A stretch of 64,000 nucleotides of DNA from Cyathus striatus (Eukaryota; Basidiomycota; Agaricomycetes; Agaricales; Nidulariaceae): the NCBI GenBank assembly GCA_025738555.1, contig JAOVFP010000022.1:868001-932000 (forward strand). Direction: 5' to 3'. Positions 50,097-59,690 of the stretch are shown here, piece by piece. Positions within the stretch are counted from its first letter, which is position 1. Every line of letters begins with the position of its first letter. The translations under genes were made by a program, and so were the position numbers. The notes beneath the pieces were generated by a model. The model was not told the origin of the DNA and did no database searches. It saw nothing but the letters and a program-made list of their open reading frames with translations.

Positions 50097-50669
50097 TCAG
50101 ACCGCCGCCTCAACACTCATCTCCACAGCCGTCGGTATCGAAGGTATCGTGGTCGTTGTGGGCCGTTTTCCTTCCCTTCCAAGCCCCGCTGCCCTCTCCG
50201 CCTCCTCGATCGTATATGCTGGCTCTTTCAGTGCTTTACACCGCCTTTTGTGGACTTTACTTCTCCAGTGGGAGTTTAGAGCTTGGTCGGACTCGTAGTA
50301 CCTGAGAAATGAAGGGGTTAGGGAAGGTAGGTTGCAAGCCGCAACACAACGCTCACTTGGCACATTCAACGCAGTAGTGCTGTCCAAGACCTGGCTTATC
50401 GAAGTCTAATGGTTGAGACTCTAGTTTAGCCCTATTCTACGATCGTTAAAGTCAGATAAAAAGATACACAAAATGAGATTAATAAAGACGAACTATGGGA
50501 TCCAAGTCGATCAACTGAATCTGGTCTAAATCTCTTGTTCTGACCTAGAAATCGCATGGTTGAGAATATGAAAGACTTCTGGTAGAGGTTAGGTGCGCAC
50601 CCTTGTCCTAGCTGCTCTGTGGACGTCTCTTCTGGCATGATGGGCGCGGGACCTGCGTAGACGACCCAT
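50097..50669 (-). CDS. bud20: Bud20/ZNF593-like C2H2 zinc-finger protein (134 aa)
   Basis: Exons from the right: 50669-50601, 50544-50494, 50436-50357 and 50301-50097, all in frame with GT-AG introns. The N-terminus is a basic stretch (MGRLRRSRAHHARRDVHRAA) followed by RTRDLDQIQLIDLDP. The finger is CVEC...YYESDQALNSHWRSKVH, followed by RRCKALKEPAYTIEEAER. Order, length and motifs are those of Bud20 in yeast and ZNF593 in animals, shuttling factors needed to export pre-60S ribosomal particles. Function is by family. Residues after about 115 are low-complexity (TTTTIPSIPT). The gene is single-copy here and looks intact. Confidence 0.9.
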
Positions 50670-50815
50670 TTTCGAAAATTTTGGTTGGATGATCGAGGAT
50701 TAATTGGATGATGGAGCTCTATTGTTTGTGCTATGTTTAGATCAGACCAAGTAGCCAAATAATATTAACTTTTGACAGTGACATGTTTATACCCACGCCA
50801 AAGTGACATATCTCC

Positions 50816-51210
50816 CACCTCAGACAAGGGTGGATCGGATCGTTGTAAATATGGTACAACCCGATTTACTTAACAATTAGAATAGTTATTAAAATATGTT
50901 ATCTGACTGATGTGTGAGAAAATCTAGAATATGTGCAAGAATAGGAAAACTGACCGATCCATGCAACATATTTACAATAAGATCCGTGACCCCATCCGTT
51001 CCTAGGCCAATCGGAAAATTTTTGGAGGCTCAGTTCACGTTACACAGGTAAAATCGGCACGAAACAATTGGAACAATAAGCAGATGTATTACCCAATTTA
51101 GAATTTTCTAATGCATCTGACACATTACATATTTTATGGCATATTCTAATTGTTACAAAAATCGGGATGTACCATATTTACATGAACCCGATTTAGGCCT
51201 GTCTGAGGTG
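50816..51210. mobile_element. Palindromic MITE-like element (about 395 bp)
   Basis: The left arm begins cacctcagaca and continues with ttgtaaatatggtacaaccc. The reverse complement of the right arm begins cacctcagaca and continues with atgtaaatatggtacatccc. The two arms match imperfectly over roughly 100 bases, including aacaattagaat. There is no coding capacity. A target-site duplication is not clear, so the superfamily is open. It lies about 150 bases upstream of the Bud20-like start codon. Confidence 0.6.
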
Positions 51211-52471
51211 TCCAGAGTCGGACAGACTCCCAGACTTCAAGCTCGTGCCACAAAGTTTGTGGTCGGCGTCAAACTTATGTTTTCTTTTTCTTTTCTCTTT
51301 CTAGGCGCTACGCTCACCTCGCCCTATGTCATCGGCAGCTATCAAGTCGACCAAATCAATCTTTATTACTAAACAGGAAGATTTATGTCAATCGGAACAT
51401 CTCCCCGTATCCCGAGTGTGCGACGCAGAATGACGCTCTCCAGCACTCTCCCGACCGATTCAAAAGGAAAGGCTGTATGCATGTCAATTCCCGGTGGTTT
51501 CGGTTCTCAATATCCCATCTTTGGATACCATATGTTGTCAATGTCATATCTTGGAGTTTATTGGTCGCTTACTCTTGTACCTTGGAACCATACGACTCGA
51601 CGAGTATGCATCTGCAATCTACAGATACATTCTTGTGATCATACCTCAAACCTCCGGTAATACGGCTGCGTTCTTAATGCACTTATTCTTGTGCTGGCCG
51701 ATTCCCCAAGCAACTATTGTAACAGCACCAGCGAAATTGAGTCCGGTTCAACGTCATCTGTTGTCAACAAAAGTTCTGACATACTTAACTGCCGATCCAG
51801 GCTGTCAAGTAGTGTTCTATTGAGCTGAAAAGGCACACAGTGCATATGACTTTGTTCGTTCCTATATTACTTATCGGCTTTCTTTCGGAACACCAGCTGA
51901 TTCCGGTGGAGCATGCTCGGACCACTGGCAGTGACTGGTTAACTTATCAACTGCGCGGCTAATAACAGCCTCTGATGCATGATGATCCTCTCTATCTGGC
52001 TATGTGCAGACTGAGAATTCTATGCTAAGCTATACGTGCATATATGTCTTGATCATCTTTCAACTGTTCCCGGTTAGCACTGTATCACCCGAGTTCAGAT
52101 TGTAACTGCCATTTTTTACCTACAATCTCACATCATTGAATCTAGAAATCAATACCAGCGCAAGTGCATTATCATGTCATTTGCCGAACATCCATTCGCG
52201 AGATACAGTCCTTGGCCGATGTAAACCGCACCATCATATTCCAATTTCCAGTATCCTTTATCTCGTGAGAGGCCAAGACTTGATGGACATTAAACAATCA
52301 GTCGTCTCACCTCCTCCCCTTACAGGACGGTTTCAGAATAATAATTCCGTTGACCACTTTCGCATTTATGACAAGAATCTACACGAATCCGCTTACGGGG
52401 AGGTATATAAATAACATAGGTACTTACGCTGTACCGACAAAGGCATCTCAAACTCCTCTGCATATCAAATC
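51211..52471. other. Intergenic; promoter side of the peptide cluster
   Basis: Two overlapping frames near 51385-51823 have hydrophobic character but no supported structure. A TATA-like tatataaat lies near 52403, about 70 bases before the first peptide gene. Confidence 0.4.
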
Positions 52472-52916
52472 ATGAAGCTCTTGACATACTCAGTTGTTTC
52501 GCTCCTTTTGGCAGCATTTGCGTACTGTACGGCCCTGCCATCGACTGCTTTGGCTACAAAGTGTAAGCATCTGGTCACAATGTATCTATAATTGTTCATT
52601 CCACTAATAACCACGCCAGGTCATTCCACGAAGGTGTGTTAGGTGTACTACTCATCCAGACAAGTAATGTCCGTGGCTGAGAAATTTTAACGGGATTGTA
52701 AGTCCTTCCACGACACGACATCTCTACGTACGCTGATCATCGTACCCACCAGGCCCTGCATATTACGAATGCTGCGGAATTTCCAATGGAGTAGGGAGGT
52801 AACTATGTCATGTTCCCATCGGACATCCCCATCGGACGCATTTTGCTAACCATTTTCATTTGATGTACGTACTTAGCTGTATCGCCAATGAGATTCACCA
52901 ATGCCCCGACATTTAG
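52472..52916 (+). CDS. Six-cysteine secreted peptide, cluster member 1 (64 aa)
   Basis: Proposed exons: 52472-52562, 52620-52637, 52753-52798 and 52877-52916. Signal peptide MKLLTYSVVSLLLAAFAYCTA, then a short prosegment. The mature part is C-x5-C-x5-CC-x8-C-x7-C, with CPAYYECCG in the centre and QCPDI at the end. It lacks the separate 7-base exon of its neighbours: exon 2 with a donor after GTGT keeps both cysteines and the frame. It is the most diverged member on this strand. Secreted, function unknown. Intron 2 (115 bases) is longer than usual here, so the splice choice is less sure. Confidence 0.6.
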
Positions 52917-53320
52917 CCAGGCCTCCGTTTCTTGTAGAACTTCCGCCCTGAATGAAACAATATTGATTTTAGCCCCAAAAGAATGCTCAGTGAGAAAATC
53001 AAAGTCCATTCTACGAAAGCCGCCAACAAACGTGCATGAACATCGGGATATTCAAATTCGTGCCTCTCTAAATATAGTGCACGGCATGTATAATTGCGAG
53101 TCCGACTGATACGAGGTGATACGGTAACAATCTAATATTCCTCGTGTCGTGTTGTTTGTCTGTTCGTTCTGTCTATATGTGTACTATTAGCTCGAGTGCC
53201 TGAAACGAGAACATAAGAAGACTGGTTCTTCTATTTTTAGTATTTCGTGAGTAGAATAAAAAGACTTGGCGGAACACTAGTTGTTTCGCTCAACCGACAG
53301 CTCCCATTCACAAATTCAGA

Positions 53321-53775
53321 ATGAAGTTCACCAGTCTTTTATCTCTTGGCGCTGCCCTTGCGTTCGTCGGATTCGCATCCGCCGTCCCAGCTCCTCAAGA
53401 TGCACCTACGACTACGCATTACTGTACGCATTTCTTATGAATTCTTGTAAATTTACCGTAATACTGACATGAAATTTCTTCTGATAGGCGGGGGTGAAAA
53501 TAGCGTAAGTTCAAGCAATATTTCTCGAATTGAATTTATAACTAATAATCCTCATTCTACAGTTGCAATGTAAATCATTACTGCTCACTGAGTGACTATC
53601 GAAATAGCCAACTTTGCTCTAACACACATTTCGTAGGCCCTACAGGTTGGCGATGCTGCGGTCCCATCACCCAATTCGGCGGAATGTGAGCTCCATAAAT
53701 GTTATTTCCAGAAACTTGTCTTATTCACGTTCCTGCAGTTGCTACAAAGGAGCGACCGGAGTTTGCCCTCTCTGA
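53321..53775 (+). CDS. Six-cysteine secreted peptide, cluster member 2 (70 aa)
   Basis: Exons: 53321-53423, 53488-53504 (17 bases), 53563-53569 (7 bases), 53637-53685 and 53739-53775; the sum is 71 codons with stop. Signal peptide MKFTSLLSLGAALAFVGFAS followed by AVPAPQ. The core is C-x7-C-x5-CC-x9-C-x7-C, with CPTGWRCCGP and GVCPL at the end. The C-C-CC-C-C order is that of inhibitor cystine-knot (knottin) peptides, though disulfide pairing is unknown. No known family was recognised. Exon sizes recur in three neighbours, which supports the tiny exons. It may act outside the cell as a defence, signalling or effector peptide; this is inference. Confidence 0.75.
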
Positions 53776-53932
53776 TTTGGAATAGTATATTAGTACTCTA
53801 GCAGAATAATTTCCACCCTATGTCCCATATGTAATATGATACTTAGTCGGAATTGTTTAAGAACGTAAGAAAATACATGTTGTATGAGCCATTTGCGCTG
53901 AAAATTTAGCGGACTCCAAGACTGATCTCAAA

Positions 53933-54494
53933 ATGAGGTTCTCCGCATTATTGCAACTGGGATTCCTTTGGGGCCGTTACTACTCCTACGATTATTATCA
54001 ACTTGGTGTAAGGGTATTCTGTAGTTCCCTATTCATTAACTCAAATGCATGTATAAAGTATGTAATGACTCCTCGGAGAAAGTGCTCTACAGAATTGTTC
54101 ACAAGTTCATCATGTAATATCGACTCTAGTGACTTTCATACTTACGTTCTTCACAGCCAATGTCGTTGCTATTCCAAACACCGGAGCGGCACCAACTTGT
54201 AAGTGTATGTGGTGTCAACACATGCTTATGGCAACTTGCAACGAATAAAAGTTATCATCAGTTCAAGCTCAAACGGTACGTACGAGTCTATATGACATTT
54301 TTACTAAGCAGAATACACCTAGTTATATTTTTCTGATAGTTTGTATGCTGTTTCTTCCAGGTCTATATGGTCTAAGATGTTGTGATTCTACCCCTCATCC
54401 AATGTAAGCATAAGGCGCTAATACTTTTTATTCAAAACTAAGTTCTTTCTATTATTAAAGTTGTGTCAAGCTTCTAGACGGTATCATCTGCTAA
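53933..54494 (+). pseudogene. Decayed cluster member 3 (six-cysteine peptide)
   Basis: It starts MRFSALLQLGF, like the signal peptides of its neighbours, then is interrupted by about 190 bases before the end of a signal and prosegment (NVVAIPNTGAAPT, to about 54201). A 14-base exon-like piece (ttcaagctcaaacg) and a 7-base piece (tttgtat) sit where exons 2 and 3 belong. The core LYGLRCCDSTPHP and the final exon with GIIC and TAA at 54494 follow. The first cysteine is lost and the gap after the 7-base piece is too short for an intron. Probably non-functional; an odd diverged gene is possible. Confidence 0.5.
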
Positions 54495-55218
54495 GTTATA
54501 TGAGGTTAGGAAAAGAGATGGAGATGGTGCACGTACGAGCGTCATGTGGCTTAAGATGTGTCGTAGTTAGGAGAAGAGTTGATCAGATGTTGAATACAGT
54601 CAGCGATATGTGTGGTAGGTGAAAGTTTGTGGAATATATCAGATAAGTGACCATGATCATGGCTCTTCTCCCGCGCGGCAGCCTCATGATCTTTTGTACA
54701 TGCTGTTAGTAATTAAATGGCCCTGCGTTTTATAAATGATATTGAATTTAAATGATGTAGGGAGATAACTATGGCAGGTACCATCTCAATCGGAGACAGC
54801 TCAGTGGTAAATTCAATGAACTCCACGCGGATGGTTGAATAATTATGAGAACATAGCTATCCAGAAAAGAAATCGCACTACAATCCCTGAATGAAAATGT
54901 TTGATTCAGCCACAAAGTATGTTCATATGAGCAAGTCCATTCTACCATAGCCACCGTGGCGTGCATGAGAGGTATTTCAGTTAATTTTAGTACACAGCAA
55001 CTCAATGCGAGTGTAGATGATATTAGTTGATACGGTAGTAATCTAATTCTTATGTCATATTGTCTGTACGGCGTTCGTTATGTCTTACAAGATGTATATT
55101 GCTAGCGTTAGTGGCTGAAACTCGGAAAACATAACATGCTCTATTTTTAATATTCGTGAGCAGAATATAAGAACCAGCATAAAATAACCCTCAACCAACA
55201 GCTACAACGATCCTCAGA

Positions 55219-55670
55219 ATGAAGTTTACCGGCCTTTTGTCTCTTAGCGTTGCCTTTACCTTCATCGGATATGCACCAGCTACTCCTACCCCTCAGGACA
55301 CTTACCCTACTCCAGTCTATCACTGTAAGTACTTTATAAATTTCCTACAAGTCAATAGAATGTACTTACATGAAATGTCTTCTGAAAGGTGGGGGTGAAC
55401 TTGGTGTAAGTGAAAATTTATTTATTCTCGGGATATTGAATACTGATTGATGTTGTTCTACAGTTCATATGTAAATTATTATCATTCACAACATGTTGAA
55501 AGTCTTGATCTGCTCTCTAATACTCGATTTTAGGCCCTCCTGGCTGGCGATGCTGTGGACCAATCAGCCAGCTATACGGTGGAACGTAAGTCCCCAAAAG
55601 AGTTTCTCTCTAAAGTCACTCATACCGTCTCAGCTGTCATGAAGGATTGACTGGAATTTGCCCCTTCTGA
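55219..55670 (+). CDS. Six-cysteine secreted peptide, cluster member 4 (72 aa)
   Basis: Exons: 55219-55324, 55389-55405 (17), 55464-55470 (7), 55534-55585 and 55634-55670. Signal peptide MKFTGLLSLSVAFTFIGYAPA, then TPTPQ. The core is C-x7-C-x5-CC-x10-C-x7-C with CPPGWRCCGP, and the end is GICPF. Upstream 150 bases (agttgatacggtagtaatct and what follows) match those of member 2 (from 53113) and member 5, so promoter and gene were copied together. Confidence 0.75.
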
Positions 55671-56311
55671 TTTGGATAAGCTGCTCCGAACATTCGCAGT
55701 CCAGCATAGTAAATATATTCACCCCATGTCACATATGTAATATTGCATAATATTACCTTCCTACATCATTAGGGTGATTTCAAGCTATGACCTAAGACTC
55801 ATCCATGTAATACGATAAATTTTTGTTCTTACGAAGTATCAATTATAATAACAAATACGACTGCAGCCTAAGACCCTAAGTCTTTGTCCACTGTGTTTTC
55901 ATCCAAGTCAGAGACAGCTTCTCAAATTGCTATGGCCCAGAACATTAGTTGTATATAATTTTGTAGAAGCCACCCCAAAGGAAAAATGAAAACAGCCACA
56001 ACAGCCACAATGAGATATTCAGCACTGCAGGGGCGACAGGTATGCATGAGTATGGACTAATTTTAGTTCGCGACTATTCAATGAGTTCGGCTGCTTTCAA
56101 ATCTTGATAGCGATCTAAAGTTTCTCGCGTCATTCTGTCTTGATGGCGCTCGTTATATGTGCAAAGTTGAGTTCCACTAGTCCTAGTAGTGGCTGAAACA
56201 AAACATAAGCCGCTATAGTATTTTAAACCTTCACAAGCAAGCTGCATTATAAAAAGCGAAGGATTCACTACTATTCATGCAGCTTGATCACCAGCTTCTA
56301 CAATTCGCAGA

Positions 56312-56778
56312 ATGAATTTCTCCAATCTTTTGTCTCTTACCGTTACTGCTCTCACATTTACTGGATACGCATGTGCTATTCCTGCCACACAGGAAACTTC
56401 AACCACCACTGCAGTTTCTCCTTCTCCAACTTCAGTTTATCTTTGTACGTGCCAATTCTGCACAGTTCAACTAGTTACTTACATGAAATATTTCTGAAAG
56501 GCGGAGCTGATGTTGGTGTAAGTACATTATTATTATTTTTTGGCCATGGAAGAAAATAACGATTATTATCGTTCTACAGCATACATGTAAATTAGCACTA
56601 TTTACTGTATACTAAAGCTCTGAGCTGACTCTAACACTCATTTTAGGCCCTCCCGGTTGGCGATGCTGTGAAGGAATCATTGCAATTGGATTGTGAGTTC
56701 CCTAATAATCTATTCGTTACTGACATTCACGTTCTTGAACTTAGCTGTGTCGGACCGAATGAAATTTGCCACTTTTGA
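56312..56778 (+). CDS. Six-cysteine secreted peptide, cluster member 5 (78 aa)
   Basis: Exons: 56312-56444, 56501-56517 (17), 56580-56586 (7), 56647-56692 and 56745-56778. The signal peptide starts MNFSNLLSLTVTALTFTGYA, followed by IPATQ and a longer Thr/Ser/Pro-rich prosegment. The core is C-x7-C-x5-CC-x8-C-x6-C with CPPGWRCC. After CC it departs from the others (EGIIAIGF, then VGPNEI), so the third loop is the variable part. A TATA-like tataaaaa lies at 56248-56255, 57 bases before the ATG. Confidence 0.72.
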
Positions 56779-57394
56779 TTTCGCATGACATGCTCCGCAT
56801 ACTTATACGTAGTCCACCTATGCATATCAATTTGACAAATATTACAATTTCTGGTGATTTCAATCTATGTGTGGCTTTGATATTTCGTCGCTGTAGCATC
56901 CCATTTCAAGTGTGAGGTATCCGGATTGGGGGTTCTTTCCGTATGCACCTGAAACTTCTATCCACGACAAATTAAAATGGCTAGGACGGTAATTGGAATG
57001 AAATCTGCAGCTGCTGGAATTACTCGACGATATGGGCATGATTCTCCAAAATGAAGCTATTGTTTTACATGTGCGAAAGTCCATTTTACGAGTATCGGGA
57101 TACATATCTAAAACGTTAATCATACCATTCTATATGTAATAAACGAATACTTAGTCGGAGGCTAGAGCGAGTTCGGCCGATATATACTGATACGATAGCA
57201 ATCTATTTCTCGTGTCATGTTCAACTTCTGTCATGTTGTCTGTCTTTTGTTCTGTCTAGATGTGTATTGTTGGTTCAATTGACTAAAATGAAAATAGTGG
57301 CTACTCTATTATTAAACTTAAACGGAAGATAAAAGGTTTAACTTCGACTGATCTGATCCTTCCCAACTTCGATATATCCAATTCATAATTCAAA

Positions 57395-57858
57395 ATGAAG
57401 CTCTCCAATCTTTTGTCTCTCGGTGTTGCCGTCACTGCTTTCATCGGATGTGCTTCCGCTATTCCTACCCCTCAGACGACTTCTGGTAGCACAATTCAAC
57501 ACTGTAAGTACTCCATATTGAAGGTCTTGCAAGTGTATCATCCCGAGGCTTATGTAAAATGTTCTTTGATTGAAGGCGGGGGTCTACTTGGTGTAAGTAG
57601 CCTGACAATGCTTCAATGACTAAAGCATACTGATTATCATCCTTCTTCAGTTAACATGTAATCTCTTATTATTCATTACATTGTTAACAGTCAACTGTAC
57701 CCTAACATGTTTCATGTAGGCCCTACTGGCTGGCGTTGCTGTGGACCTATCAGTCTTGAACTTGGAGGAATGTGAGCTTCCAAAATATTGTTATCTTGTA
57801 TTCTTACCCATATTCCTGCAGTTGTCATGAAGGTCTGAGCGGCGCATGTCCCTTGTAA
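57395..57858 (+). CDS. Six-cysteine secreted peptide, cluster member 6 (73 aa)
   Basis: Exons: 57395-57503, 57576-57592 (17), 57651-57657 (7), 57720-57771 and 57822-57858. Signal peptide MKLSNLLSLGVAVTAFIGCA, then IPTPQ. The core is C-x7-C-x5-CC-x10-C-x7-C with CPTGWRCCGP; it ends GACPL. It starts 1,083 bases after member 5, which itself starts 1,093 bases after member 4: a regular tandem spacing. It converges with member 7, 151 bases stop to stop. Confidence 0.75.
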
Positions 57859-58009
57859 TGTTAGGAAAGTGGTTTGTACCTCAGCCACTTGCGCCGCGTG
57901 TTAATCGTAAAAGCATTTGTGGAGAATTACAATTAAGAATGAAATGTAGTAGTACAAAGTAGACCGTTCTACGTTCCTTCAACTACTATCCGCTGTTAGC
58001 ATTACGGAG

Positions 58010-58377
58010 TTATAAAGTGCAGAATTCGTCCTTTCCCAAGATACGGCAGCTGTAACATATTGAGTTGTATGTTTTGTAACAGTGTGAATATGATAACTTA
58101 CGTGCCCCCGACATCTTGGAGAATGGGTCCACAGCAGGTCCATTCGGGGCCAGGGCCTGAAGAAAGGTCAGTAAAGAAACAAAACAAATAAATAATCCAT
58201 AAACTGACACTCATCGTTAGCCTCGTTGGCACCTAAAAACAGTCAGACGTCCGTGACCTCGAATGAAAGTAGAATAGACACACAGTGATAAACGGGGTCA
58301 TCCTGAGGCTTAGGAGCGGCGAGCGCGCTGGCAAAGAGGATAGCAAAGATCGTAGTGAAGAGAGTGGCTTTGTACAT
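58010..58377 (-). CDS. Six-cysteine secreted peptide, cluster member 7, inverted (70 aa)
   Basis: Exons from the right: 58377-58284, 58232-58209 (24), 58156-58102 and 58049-58010; 71 codons with stop. Here the 17- and 7-base exons of the others are a single 24-base exon (17 + 7 = 24). This shows directly that an intron was lost or gained within the family and confirms the small exons. Signal peptide MYKATLFTTIFAILFASALA, then APKPQ. The core is C-x7-C-x6-CC-x10-C-x8-C with CPGPEWTCCGP. Confidence 0.75.
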
Positions 58378-59690
58378 GTTGGATATTGGTCGATGAGGCT
58401 GCTGCTGAGACCGATGAATGTCCAGTAGAGCTTTTACTGGACTATTTATATCTCCACGGAACCGCTAAATCATGACTTTGCCTTCCGTTTGTAAAGGAGT
58501 AAACCCAAACAATGCATACTCAAACATACCACGGATGTCAGAAGGTGGAGCATTCGAATTTGAAAATCTTGGCAAGCGGCAATCGTGGCTGAATACAAGC
58601 TGAGTATCCGAGGGGAGACCTTTATCCCCAAATGCTAAGCGTGCACTAGTTTGCAGAAAATTAGTTCCGGACTTCATATTTCTGAATGTTAAGAGATGTT
58701 AGGCATATTCTGTCAAAGCATAAATTAATGAAAAGATAATATTAAGCTCTCTTTAATGACGTTTTCAACACAATACTAGGCTCATCCTACAAACGTAAGG
58801 TATACTTACAGCGTAACTTTGCCCTCAATTGGCCGGGAACTTTCAGGGGGAAGAATATCGCTTTATCAACAGATCCAGTCAAGAGTAAGTAGGATGCCTG
58901 GAAACCCCAAGAGCGAGGCGCCCACTCCATATGCATTTATAAATTCAATACATTCTCACCTGATGCCATGCAATAAAATGATTTTTATGAACCCATTTGG
59001 GAGCATACTAAACTGTTCAGAGATGATCAAGTGCATTTGGAAAGGCTGGAGTTCACACTCACGAAATTTACGGAAGACATAGGAATGTTACGAAATCATG
59101 ATTAAGATCTACATTCAAAACACAGGTAAGTATATGTTAGACCAGACGCATACCGCTGCCGGGTCTTGGGTGGTACTGGGGCCGGTAGGTCACCGGATGT
59201 TCGGGATACGCTGCGTAGCTTATTCGAAGGACTAGAACGGCATACAGTTATATCCTACTATGCCGTCGAGGCCTCGAGGAGTTAGAGAGCTGATTTTCAA
59301 AATCGGTTAATAAGGCTGGAAAGTGGGGTACCCGATGGCTCTGAGTCTCTCTGAGTTTTCCGCAAAGCAACAAACATAAGTCTGATCAGGTCTGATCGGA
59401 TGTAAAGAGCCCGCCATGACAAGTTCCAAGCGGGGAAGATTCAATTCAATTTCGGGTTGTACCGATTGCAATTATCACATGATTTCCTACGTTTTCACCA
59501 GGCCTCATGCTGCCTCATCGAGTCTCGACACGCAGAGGATTCACGCCAAAGATGCAATAGTTCCAGCTGTGATTCATTTGTACAAAGGTGTGAATTTACA
59601 ATGGAAATGACAGAAAAGATAAAGTAGACCGTAGCGTCGTGCATTCCGATCAATAACTTAGTGCTAACCAACAACGCCCAGTTGGGATCA
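58378..59690. other. Intergenic; possible gene remnant on minus strand
   Basis: A 70-codon minus frame at 58465-58677 (containing LAFGDKGLPSDTQLVFS) has a coding look but no recognised domain and no clear exon partners. Otherwise nothing supported. Confidence 0.35.

Noticed and set aside
53321..58377. Hydrophobins as identity of the small cysteine-rich peptides
   Set aside because: They have six, not eight cysteines, a single CC pair and are half the length; the two real hydrophobins in the window look quite different.
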